Assembly: GCA_964017065.1 (NCBI GenBank)
Contig: OZ024784.1
Coordinates: 8,785,152-8,849,151 of the forward strand
Source: Haliclona indistincta
Lineage: Eukaryota > Porifera > Demospongiae > Haplosclerida > Chalinidae
Direction of reading: 5' to 3'
Length of the DNA: 64,000 nucleotides
Shown: positions 10,861-21,600 of the stretch, in pieces
Position numbering within the stretch: position 1 is the first letter of the stretch
How the letters are laid out: the number at the start of each line of letters is the position of its first letter
Made by a program: the position numbers and the translations under genes
Notes under the pieces: generated by a model
Databases searched by the model: none
The model's input: only the letters and a program-made list of their open reading frames with translations
What the model was told of the DNA's origin: nothing

Positions 10861-11150
10861 TTATAAAAACTATCATAACTTTTGATCAGAATGTGTTATT
10901 AATATGATTTATGTTCCAAATTACCCCTTATAAGCTGAGCTTCAATATGATACCAAACTTGACTGCATTTGGTGGAACATCGAAAAGATGGAATTTTTTA
11001 AAATAGTTAATTAACGTCTAGAGGTCGGCAGAGGTCAAACCCGAAGTGGCTCCATATCTCAAATTACTTTATATATTATTATCTAATACCATACCAAGTT
11101 TCATGCTTCTATGTAAAAACCCACAATTCATGCACACATCTGCCCCACTA
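10861..11150. repeat. Right long terminal inverted repeat
   Basis: About 290 bp, inverted relative to 9205-9502. It starts at TTATAAAAACTATCATAAC and ends CTGCCCCACTA. See the element entry. Confidence 0.92.
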
Positions 11151-11275
11151 TACTCTGCCACTACTGTACTCTGCTATTTAAAATTTGAGCGGGAAACGTT
11201 TACCGCGACTTTGTTCTAATTAACGCCCTGTGTGTCTGTATTACACAGAAGCGCTCAGAAGTTTATCGAGCAATC

Positions 11276-14076
11276 ATGTCGTCGCGGTCAAGATCCAGGC
11301 GAGTACGACCCAGCGACGAGGAGCTAAGAGCAACTGCAACTGGGAACATGACTCCGAGTGAAAGGCAGGAATTTCGCCAATTTGTCACAAACATGCGTTT
11401 CAGTCGAGGACGTACCATAGAGATGCGACTAGGCCTGTTAACTGGTATTGCGTTAGGCCTCCGGGTGTTCTACTCAAACCTGATCAATACTGATACTGCT
11501 TACAGTATATTTCTGTTTTTGGGACGTGAGTATTGGAGATTCGGTGAACTCTAATTAATGAATACAGTATTTAATAGTTCTTGTGCTGGTGATTGTTATG
11601 TCGACTTGGTTGGACTATTTTCCCACTAAAATTAAAGGTTTTGCATTAAGGTACACATTATAAGTGGTGACACTTAGCAAATCATCATATTTCACTATAA
11701 GGGAATCCGATGGTCAAGGATTGCCCTTTGGGTGCTTGTTTTGTCCCATGGTGTGTTTAGGTGTCATGTGTTATGCAACTGACAAGCAACCTGAATTAAT
11801 ACGTGAGTGTGTAAAGTAGTGCTGGAACCTGTCATACTGTACAAGTGTTTTTCCTTTCCAGCAATCTTGTCCGTATATCTCACGGTTTCTTGTCTGCTCA
11901 GTATAGCCACTATTGTTATCACTATGATCTATTCCATCTCTTTTCCAAACTCGGTTGCTGTATACAACTTCATAGCCATGGCATTAGTAGCAAGTTGCAA
12001 TGCAGTAGTGGGAAGTGAGTTGTTATCAGTACATAGTTTTATATTTTCCTTTTCTCTATCCAGCTCCCTACTTGACAATGATCATTGCTGTTGTACTTTA
12101 TTCTATTTTGTTTGCATTTCTTCTCCACAACTTTCCTGAGAGCTTTACATTATGTGAAGCCATGCTGGTCAGCCAGTCACTCTCTATCCTGCTCACTGAC
12201 ACTATAACTCAGTTGCTATCTCATCTGGACTGGTACACACTGGATACAGTGCTGGTCTTTAAGAGACCTAACTTCATTGTATTCTTAGAGGTAGAAACAG
12301 CACTATAATGATCATGAATCTGATTGTGTGTATACTAGGTCGGTGTGGCTGGTGTGTTCCTGTGTTGTGTATTACTGTCTCCACTACTGTTTATGTTAGC
12401 ATCAACTGAGTGAGTACTGCAGCACACAACACAATATCAACACTTCTTCTCCCTTGTCCAGCGACACATTCTATATACATGTATGGTCTGTGGCTTTTCT
12501 GCAAGTGTCTGCTATTGTCATATACCTGGTAGTGCTGCCTTGGTTACAGATGATCCTTGGAGATCGTCCGATAGTTTGGCTGTATAACTTTATTGTGTCT
12601 ACCAGTGCTAGGGTTAGTGGCATTAGCATGTGGTTACTGTGGTTTCATGTCTTTACGCAGAAATATCTATTAATTTACTGTGTTTCAGTGACACTAGTTG
12701 CCATTGTGATTGTATTGGCACAGTCATCTACTGGGAGATTCTTATCATGTTGTAGAGCTGATGAGTAAGACATGACCAGACTATTGTTGATACACACGTA
12801 CTCACTTTAACACCACTCATAATGTATCATCACAATAGGCCATCTTCACTTTGGATGAGGAAGTGGTTTCACTTGCTGGCACTTGCTGTCTACACTCCAT
12901 GCATTGCTCTTGATCCTGCCTTCATCAGTGTTGCTGCATCACTTGCTCTAGTGGTATTCCTGTCTATTGAGGTGATAAATAGTTTAGCTCAGTAATGTAA
13001 AGGCATGTCCGCACTTGTGTGTTGAACTCGGATAGATCACGTATGCACTTGACCTAGTTTTGGCGAGTCTGTACTGAACCCAACCCATATACGTATGGGG
13101 GTTGAACTGAATTGAAACTGGATTCGTTTTGACACCGCCACGTGTACGTGCACTTGAGACGATTTTCAAGTGTTGTGGCACTGGAGAAAGACGCATAGAG
13201 CCAAGAAGTGCTCGTGCTATCGTTATAAGCACGGCCTTGGACTGCTAGCATGAACCTGACTGAGGCAGACTTGCATCGATCCAGGTCGAGTGTGGACGTT
13301 TGTTAACTGAGTTCAACCGGGGTAAGTCAGGTTTAATCCAACCCGGGTTCCAAGTGTGGACACACCTAAGTGAGGGCCCTGTAATGATGGATCTATCACT
13401 CTGTCTATCTTCTATAGATAGTTCGTGTATTTCGTATTTGGCCATTTGGTGACACAATTCACGGATTGCTTGTGCCATTCATTGATTCACGAGATGCTGG
13501 TGATCTCATTGTGACACACACATACCTACTCGTTGGATTCTCTCTCCCACTTTGGCTGTGCCCTGGCAGCAGTGGATACTCTGGTGGTGAGATGTCTCTT
13601 TTGTCTAATTTAATTATTCTCTATATTTCCAGTTGCTAAGCTCAGTCTGTATGCTGGTGTGCTCTCATTAGGTATCGGAGACTCTATAGCTGCTGTCTCA
13701 GGTACTCTCATGGGCAGGAATAAGTGGCCAGGTCAGTTGCACTCGACTACTCTTCATTATTATCATCATTATCTTTACAGGTACCAACAAAACATTTGAG
13801 GGCACATTCATGTCATTTATCTGTCAATTGATAGTGGCTGCAGCCATAGTATTTTTTGGTCAGTAAGCACAGTCAGTTATTGCTTGTCAATCTTGATTCA
13901 TGCTGCTTCCTATTATAACTACAGATCCTTATATACCCTCTCTCTCTCTACACCAATGGCTGATACTGGCGTTCAGTGTGGCTGGTGGTGCTGCCCTTGA
14001 GGCCTATACCAAACAAGTTGATAATCTCATTCTGGGAGCATTTCAATTCACACTAGCTATCACATTCCTCCATTGA
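11276..14076 (+). CDS. DOLK: Dolichol kinase
   Basis: About a dozen short exons encode a polytopic membrane protein. Exon 1 starts MSSRSRSRRVRPSDEE and enters hydrophobic sequence. A middle exon carries FPESFTLCEAMLVSQ, and another RKWFHLLALAVYTPCI. The C-terminal exons give LGIGDSIAAVSGTLMG, NKWPGTNKTFEGTFMSF and ALEAYTKQVDNLILG, matching the CTP-binding and C-terminal signature of animal dolichol kinase (human: RWPGTKKTFEGT, LLEAYTTQIDNLLL). The enzyme uses CTP to phosphorylate dolichol in the ER membrane for N-glycosylation, GPI anchors and mannosylation. The start is the first ATG in the open exon. The transposon's right TIR ends 125 bp upstream. One intron carries a MITE at 13001-13366. 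Converges with CYB5, 93 bp apart. Confidence 0.9.
13001..13366. mobile_element. MITE in a DOLK intron, TAA target site
   Basis: Begins GGCATGTCCGCACTTG (after one extra A) and ends CCAAGTGTGGACACACC, an imperfect TIR pair. TAA flanks both sides (12998-13000 and 13367-13369). The interior contains further inverted sequence around GGTTGAACTG and AACCCGGGTT and no ORF of note. Size and TAA duplication suggest a PIF/Harbinger-type non-autonomous element. It sits between exons and does not disrupt the gene. Confidence 0.7.
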
Positions 14077-14169
14077 TAAATCACTAATTTTACTCTTAAT
14101 ATCAAAATCATAATAATTATAGAACTCAATGGTACTAGGCAAAATTGTTTTTCTGTTGGTTGGATGTTA

Positions 14170-14932
14170 TCACGAAGAGAATGCATTGTATGCAACATAG
14201 GCAGCCAATCCAACCAAGACAGCACCAAGCAGACCTAGAGCAGGGAGAATCCAGGTGCTAGAGCTAGAAGAGAAAGGAGAGAAGAAGAGGAAGATTCATC
14301 ATTGTAAAGAGCATCCACCATCACTATATTAGGGTTATGCATTACAGGGTAACTTATGTTACTCACCTGCCAGCTTCAGGAGCATTTGGTGAGGTCTTTT
14401 TCTATTGTGTGTACAACAAGTGATAATAACTTGGAATGCAGGTGTTGATGTGCTTACTGCTACTGAAGGCTTAGGATCAGCAACAACGCCAACTATGTAG
14501 TTCTTTTGAAGCTCACGAGCATCAATAGAGTGGCCAACATCCTCAAATGATTCGGTGGCGTCTTTGCCTAAGAAAGACGTGTTAAACTGACTACATGTAT
14601 GACTAATATCTCACCAGCTTGTTCAAGCAATACCTCCTCTCCTCCAGGGTGCTAATGGTGAAAAAGTCTCACATTAGTTTAAACCACAGTTGTGCACACA
14701 ATCATTACAATACACACATTGCGAGTGATTGCATAATGAGATCTAAACGAGGTCACTTCGATTATTCGCGCCAACTGACCTCTTCCATGAACTTGGTTAC
14801 ATCATAGACAGTATTATGCACCACGATCCAGAGCGATCTTTGATGATTGTGCTTCTTGATCTCCTCCCATGTGTATTTCTTCTGCTCACCCTTACTGCTA
14901 GCTGAAGTTTCCTGTTGCTCTGGCTCAGCCAT
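14170..14932 (-). CDS. Tail-anchored cytochrome b5
   Basis: Starts [17 protein letters not shown], then [19 protein letters not shown] and the heme-binding [15 protein letters not shown]; the second heme ligand His is in [12 protein letters not shown]. The C-terminal exon encodes a single hydrophobic helix ([20 protein letters not shown]) ending AYNAFSS, typical of a tail-anchored ER or outer mitochondrial form (CYB5A/CYB5B type). It donates electrons to desaturases, P450s and related enzymes. Both axial histidines are present and length (about 130 residues) is normal. A or B type cannot be decided. It is divergent from TAT with about 177 bp between starts. Confidence 0.93.
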
Positions 14933-15109
14933 AACTAGAAACTTTGCTGCCTCCCGATCGCGGAACGAAGCAGGTCACGTGCGACTGGAGTCTAGGCACG
15001 TGCACTAGGTTTTATTATTCATCTGGCTGTGGACGTGCCCAACAACGCGCTTGCATGCTTGCACTCTAGTCTCCTGACTTGCAATTGTTGTGATCAGAAT
15101 TAAATCTGG

Positions 15110-18100
15110 ATGTTATTGCGCGCTTGTACATCTCATCTACATAGCAAACCGTTATTTTGCTCGGCAGCAGTATTGAATCGACGACTGATGTCTTCCAGCT
15201 GGTCAGTTCGCGGGACATCAGCCGGGGTAGGGGCGGTGAATGCGATTCGTCAGTGCGAGGAGGCACACTTTGTAGAAGCCCTAAAACAGAGAAACAAAGA
15301 ATTGGACTTGATCAAATTGTCAATAGGTTTGCCAAGCAATATTATTGCAGCAGCTGCTGTACATGTATACACTGCATGTGTTTATTGTTGAACTGCAGTT
15401 GGGTGCATGCATAATTATTATAGCCATGCATGGCCACATACTGGATATGTATTATGCATAGCAGTTACTACAAATTTAATTAATGATCGATGCAAAGGGT
15501 TAGATTTACAACAACATCTCTGTTCAGGAGATCCAACAGTATTTGGTAACCTTCCTGCGGACCCTACTGGTGGTGAAGCTATAAAGGCGGCTATTGATTC
15601 CGGTCAATATAATGGCTATGGTCACTCAAGAGGTATCATATATCTCTAGCAATGTTTGGTGTGTTGATGGTGGTGCTTTGTTATTATCAGGATTGCTCTC
15701 TACTCGGGAAGCTGTTGCTAGGAAGTACGGTGTTGTGAATGAAGCTACTTTAACAGAAGAGGTACAGTAAGATAATGGTGCTGCTATTACTATTTCACTA
15801 TTGCTGATAACAGGATGTCATCATGACTTCCTCATGCTCTGGTGCACTTGAACTCTGTTTCACAGCTCTAGCTAGTGCTGGTCAGAACTTTCTCATTCCT
15901 AAACCAGGATTTGCCTTGTATCGGTGTCAGCTTGGGTCTCTGGATGTTGAACTCAGGTACTATTCACTTAAGGTACAAAACTCTTGTCTTCGCTTCTTTG
16001 AAATTGTCTTTCTATCATAGCCAGATGCTAACTGGGAGGTGGATCTGACAGATATGGAGCGGCTAATAGACAGTAATACAGCTGGTATTCTTATTAACAA
16101 TCCTAGCAACCCATGTGGCTCTGTGTACACTCAACAACACCTTAGAGACATTGCTGATAGTAAGGCCCTTATGTGATGACCAATGTCAATCTATTGTAGT
16201 TACTGTTATATGAACAGATAATTATTGTATCTTACAGTTGCCTGCAAACATCGTCTACCGATCATCAGTGACGAGACCTATGCTGAGATGGTGTTCACTG
16301 GTCACAAGTTTCACTCCATTGCTGCAGTAGCTAATGATGTTCCTACTCTAGTATGTGGTGGAATAAGCAAGAGATTTCTTGTTCCTGGTTGGCGGCTAGG
16401 CTGGATACTGATTCATGATCCTATTGATGCATTTCGTAAAGAGGTGATTGATATTACAGCTGAAATCTGTTAGTGCAGTATGTAAGTACAGTGGAACTTT
16501 ACATAACCAGGACAATTTTTGTCTCAGTGGTGTCATTATGTTAGTTGTAGCTAAGATTTCGTCTCCTTGCATGCTTTACATGCCTTGCACATGCAAGGCA
16601 TGTAAAGCATGCATGCAAGGCATCATTCGTCATGAATGCAGATCATGAATGGTGATCATTCTTCATGCATGCAGCAGCATCGTCATGCATGCTTGGCATG
16701 CAAGGCTCGCATGACTTGCACATGCAAGCAAAGTATATTACTCTTTGAGTCAGTAGAGTTTGCAAATGAACAAGTTTTCGAACGATCTCGTTCAATAAAG
16801 CGAAGTTAGCCGCTAACTCATGTACTCTGTCTTGCTGGCATTATGCCTAATGATCTGATCTATGTCATCATTATGCAGAGTCATCACCTCATTTTCTGGT
16901 TGTCGGAGAGCCAGAAATGTAGTAATGATACGTTATTACTAAAACTATTAGCTTTTTCTTGTGTGCACATGAAGAGCTATTTGCAGCATATTTAATAGAA
17001 GTTATTAATAATAATGTGTGCATACAATGTGCTACACAGAAAGTGAGTGCTGCAAGGTACTGTGGTTTGCAGTACTTGATTTACAAGTATTGCGGTGATG
17101 TGTTGAGTGTACATGAGCCTTTGTGTTGTCTCAGGTACGTCCAGGACTGTTCAATCTGGCTATGAAGATACTAGGCCCTTGCACACTAGTTCAAGCTGCT
17201 GTACCTGACATGTTAGAAAAGACACCTGAAGAGTTTCACAAACGGACCATTGATGTCTTTGAGGTAAGATCACACCACAGCGCAGGAATCAGCAGTGTGA
17301 ATGACTCTCTACAGGAGAATGCTCGTCTGGTGTATGATGGATTAAAGGATGTTCCTGGACTGAATCCGATAATGCCTTCAGGAGCCATGTACATGATGGT
17401 GGGTGTTGTACAACACACATTCGAGTAGTAGAGATGAAAGCATGATTAAGTATGGTTGACTGCTTTGGGTAATGGGTCAATGTCCTCGTAATTACACATT
17501 CGAGTAGTAGAGATGAAAGCATGATTAAGTATGGTTGACTGCTTTGGGTAATGGGTCAATGTCCTCGTAATTAAAAGCTCTTTTTACTTTACAGCCGAAT
17601 AATTATGCTTCAATTACTAGCAAGTGTTCAGCTTGTTTATTCTTTATCATCAATACCTAACAATAAGTCACATCAGTTAGACACAACACATAAGACTCAT
17701 TGACAATGGCTATAATGATAACATTTCTGCTGTCATGAAGGCCTTTGACACATTCTTACTTTCTGCAGCATGGGAGTTTGGTTAGGCACACTAAAATCTG
17801 TTGGTGCACAGGCTAATACAGTGAAACCTGGCTAATCCAATCACCCTTGGGTCAGTAAATTGACCTTTAGGCAGATAGCTGTTAGGGCTATGTGGCCGTA
17901 TTAGAGAGGTGGTCGTATTACGTTAGCACAGGTCTCACTTGAACTCAGTATCACCAATATTGGATCTCATTTTCTTGTACTATTTCATTTATCTCTAGGT
18001 AGGAATAGACAAGAAACATTTCCCAACATTCTCAGATGATATACAGTTCACTAAGCAGCTTGTGATAGAACAGTCTGTGTTCTGTCTCCCTGGAGACGTG

Positions 18101-18255
18101 AGTCTTATGTGCATGTAACGATGTTGCGTCAATAATCTTTACTACAGATTTTCACATTTCCGGACTACTTCCGTATTGTTTTAGTGATGCCACCAGATTG
18201 CATCAGAGAGGCTTGTCAAAGGATCGCTACATTCTGCAAACAAAACTATCAGTGA
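15110..18255 (+). CDS. TAT: Tyrosine aminotransferase with candidate mitochondrial presequence
   Basis: About ten exons encode a class I PLP aminotransferase. Landmarks are [14 protein letters not shown] joined to [51 protein letters not shown], the PLP-lysine segment [16 protein letters not shown], and the C-terminal [11 protein letters not shown], ending in CKQNYQ. It converts tyrosine and 2-oxoglutarate to 4-hydroxyphenylpyruvate, the first step of tyrosine breakdown. Two in-frame starts exist: 15188, which matches known TAT starts, and 15110, which adds 26 residues ([14 protein letters not shown] through NRRL) with Arg, His and Lys but no acidic residue, as in a mitochondrial presequence. 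I chose 15110. Introns contain the palindrome cluster near 16569 and a 79-bp tandem duplication. Confidence 0.93.
16569..16612. repeat. Near-perfect palindrome in a TAT intron
   Basis: Two 21-bp arms (GCATGCTTTACATGCCTTGCA and its exact reverse complement) are separated by 2 bp. The palindrome leads a cluster to about 16740 that is dense in GCATGC, CATGCAAGGCATG and ATGCATGC, with further partial inverted copies. The intron runs 16444-17134. DNA of this kind could extrude a cruciform or mark a small foldback element. Confidence 0.9.
17416..17573 (+). repeat. 79-bp tandem duplication in a TAT intron
   Basis: Two adjacent, essentially identical copies, each beginning CACATTCGAGTAGTAGAG and ending CAATGTCCTCGTAATT. 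The first copy starts 16 bp past the exon donor. A recent duplication without an obvious role. Confidence 0.9.
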
Positions 18256-18318
18256 CATCGCATCAGAGAGACTTGTTAAAGGATCGCTACTTTCTGCAAA
18301 CAAAACTATCAGTGACAT
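18199..18318 (+). repeat. 60-bp tandem duplication of the last TAT codons and stop
   Basis: Copy 1 (18199-18258) contains the last TAT coding segment ([16 protein letters not shown] region) and its stop. Copy 2 (18259-18318) repeats it with three or so substitutions, so the duplicated stop region now lies in the 3' UTR. Confidence 0.88.
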
Positions 18319-18661
18319 GTTATTATGTGATTGTCTCAGATTTTATTATTATTGATTACAACAAGATTACCAAAATAAAGATTGTCATTCAAACTTCCTC
18401 ATCAATGTAGGACATGGTTATAATACAGGGTAAAAAATTTAGATATTACTACATCAATTATCTATAAGGAATAAACCAATAAAAAGTTTTTCAAACTTGA
18501 TTATTAAGTAACTTTAATAATAATGATAATTATTAGTAACATCTTACTAGTATTGAGATTATTGAATAATGAAGAAACTGCTCTTACGGTGCCAATCGTA
18601 ATTATTATAAACTAGTTACTATAATACACATGTAAAACACAAATTAGTCAGGTGGGTGTGG
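18256..18661. other. Convergent AT-rich 3' region between TAT and the BAR/Pro-rich gene
   Basis: About 400 bp containing the second copy of the TAT end duplication and then AT-rich sequence with several AATAAA-like polyadenylation signals on both strands (for example AATAAA near 18374 and 18470). No further gene was seen. Confidence 0.6.
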
Positions 18662-21600
18662 TCAGTGATGCCGACCCCATAACCCAGGAGGGATGGGTCC
18701 AGGAGAAGGAGCATGTGGCCCACCTCTTGGAGGACCCATGTGAGAAGGATGGGGTGGTGGAGGGGGCATTGAATAGCTGAAGTCAGGATGCATTGGTGGT
18801 GGCGGTATCATGTGTGGACCGGGGCCGTGAGGAGGTGGCGGTGGCATGGGTCTCGGACCAGGACCATGCATTCTCATTGTCATCATCGGAGGATGGTGAG
18901 ATGGTGGCGGAGTTGTGGGAGGAGTAGGGTGGGGAGAGGGAGCAGGAGAGGGCCCATCAGGTGTGTTAGCACGATAAGGTGTAAAGTGATGATACTGGTT
19001 GGGTGGAGGAGGATGAGGATGTCCTCTGTTAGGAGGAGGGTGAGGATGGTGGTGGTGAGGAGGAGGTGGTGGTGGTCCAGGAGGTCCATTATAGTCTATC
19101 CAGTATGGTCTACCAGGACTGCCAGAGGGATGGTGAGGATGATGTGGGTGGGGTGGAGGAGGGAGTCCTGAGAAGTCATCACGATGATGCATCTTCATTG
19201 GAGGGCGTGGATCATGCATCATGGGTGGATAAGGAGGAGGGGGACCTGGATAAGGGTCACTACCGTAATGGTGATACTGACTGTGTCCTCCGCCTCCTCT
19301 CATCATTTGATGATCGTGGGAAGGATAGTGGCTACTGAGATGGTGATAGTCTCTGTCCATTGGATCCCCTCGTGGCGGTGGAGGAGGAGGGTGAACCATA
19401 GGGTCAACCTGAGAGAATGGAGGCTGATCAGATAGCGCCTCTCCATTGAAGTCTGGAGAGAGAGAAGGGTGTCTGAAATGACCACGATGAGACCCAGGAG
19501 CATGGTCAAATGGTCGAAAGTCGTGTTCTTCTGGTAAGCTGAGGCTGGTTGAGTCATTCGGTGGAGCAGGCAGAGAATGAAACGAAGAAGCAGACTAGAC
19601 AAAAAAAACAAACAGACAGATTAGGCCGTGAAAGAATATTCTTCATGACATGGTATTGATAATAACATTTTATATGCAAGTTGAAAATACAGAAGCAGTG
19701 CTTACAGGTGATCGATGATGCTGGTGGATATTATCAAGACTAGATGTCCTCATGTTAAAAGCTAGACCATCCAATTGGCTGCCATGACTGCCATGCAGTA
19801 CCCCTGTACTATTTCGACTGCTACCGCGACTGTATAGGAAAGAAGAGTAACACAATGATGCTGCACTTCTCTGCTCTAGGGTGTCTTAATGAAAGACAAA
19901 GCTGTTTATTAGAGTTACATTGATCAATAGCTTGGCATCATAATGTGTTATACAAATACTCCTACAACTTGATACAAGTACAGTGCTTCCAGCTTAGAGC
20001 TTCCACTTTTAAATTTTAGCTGTTTTGCAGCTAGAAAGTGCACTAAACATTGTATATAATAACTTACATTCATAAAGATTGCAAGGTCAAGAGCATGGCA
20101 GTCAAACTGTCAGGCCCTGAAGCTAATACAGTAGTGCCATGTTTATGACATCATGATTTCTGTATGACGTCACGCGGACCCACCTACATCTTGACAGCAA
20201 CAGCGCTTAGCAACTTGTGTTCTACGCAAGTCACGAATAACTCAGTTGGTGAAAACCAGCAGGAAAATGTCGGTTCGAAGAAAACAAGTCCACAAGCGAA
20301 TCAGCGATTGACAAGCCATTTTTACGATGTTTAATTCGCTCAGCACAGTGCGCGAGGATATGCGTCATCAATAAACAATCGATCCAGGATGAATCTCATT
20401 AGCGCGGTAAAGAAGACGAGTCTCACCTGTACACAGCGCTCGCATGGTAGAAGCTATCACACTAATTTTACACAAGTAAAGAGTGTCTAGCTATTCATAA
20501 TTAAGTGTGTTTTTCTAACTCTAAAAGGTACTCAAGTTTGTGCTTAAGGGTCTTAAAAACCTACAATTTCATCCCTTCCATGAGCTATAAAAAACTTTCT
20601 GTGCAAATACAACATTCAAAACTTGACAAATCAGTAGAAAAGGCTCTAGAAGTGAAGTGTGGTGTTCTTAACTCGTAGAAATAATATTCTTAAAAACTAG
20701 CTACTGCAATAGTCACACCGATTCCTGTCATGTTGTCGTAAAAACATGACGGTTCATTCTGTGTCCTCCTGAATTGACAATTAGATAGAGATAGGATGCA
20801 TCTACCTCTATTCCAAGAAAGCTATTCGAGATAACACTTTCACATGCAAAAATATTTGCAGGTGCAAAAAAATTGAAAATTGGAATGACTAAGCTGGAAG
20901 CACTGTACACAAACTGACTCACCCTGACAAACTTTCTGAGTCACTGTCAGACGAAGGTGCAGAATAAAAATGGCCGAACCCTCCACTGATGATACTGTGT
21001 ATATCTTTTTCTCTCTGAGAGAATCCTCCTCCGCCCATTGATCGTTCTGTATTTCCTCCCTTGAGGAGTCCTATCCCTGAATCTAAGGAACCCACACCAT
21101 TGTCTATTGATGTCATCCTTCTCTCTTCCTCTCTGTCTCCCTCTTCCCTCTCTCCTCCATCTGGGTTGAAGTTGCTAGTGATGCCTAAAACTCCAGTGCT
21201 GTTGTTGCTGCCTTTATCCTGAGATTCTTCCTTATGCCAGAAGTCAGAGAAACCACCAGGACCTTGTCCAGGAGTTTCACGATAGCTGAGGTATCGGAAT
21301 ATCTGATCAAACTCATCTTCTGTAGTCTGGTTGTAAGAATTTGTGCTTGTCTTTGGGTCTCTTGTCTTCTCTTTGTCTGTGTGAGAGAAAATTGAGTATA
21401 ATAGTGTAATATTGCACTGACAACTGTATCATAAATTAGAGTCAACCACAATAGCAATTAAAATCCCACAAACACACTCCATTACAACAGGTGGGTAACC
21501 TGATCTTTGCTGAGGCTCCTTTTCCTCTCCTCTAGTTGGCTCTCTCCTTCTATGGCTGTAGCGATGCTTGTTGGCAGCCATCAGTTTAGCTTGTGTCAGT

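Larger units (their letters stand above)
9205..11150. mobile_element. DNA transposon with roughly 290-bp terminal inverted repeats
   Basis: The left end begins TAGTGGGGCAGATGTGTG at 9205 and the right end is its reverse complement, ending CTGCCCCACTA at 11150. The flanks read TAC on both sides (9202-9204 and 11151-11153), consistent with a 3-bp target duplication or chance. Between the long TIRs lies a decayed coding region with a C-terminal CXC cysteine domain. Total length is 1,946 bp. The right end is 125 bp upstream of the dolichol kinase start codon. I cannot assign a superfamily. Proteins with an EEADTR...DTDVVVL core and this tail occur widely in invertebrate genomes as repetitive genes. 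Confidence 0.88.

Noticed and set aside
18788..19435. Plus-strand ORFs rich in Trp, Arg, Met and Val
   Set aside because: Antisense shadows of the Pro/His-rich exon of the minus-strand gene.
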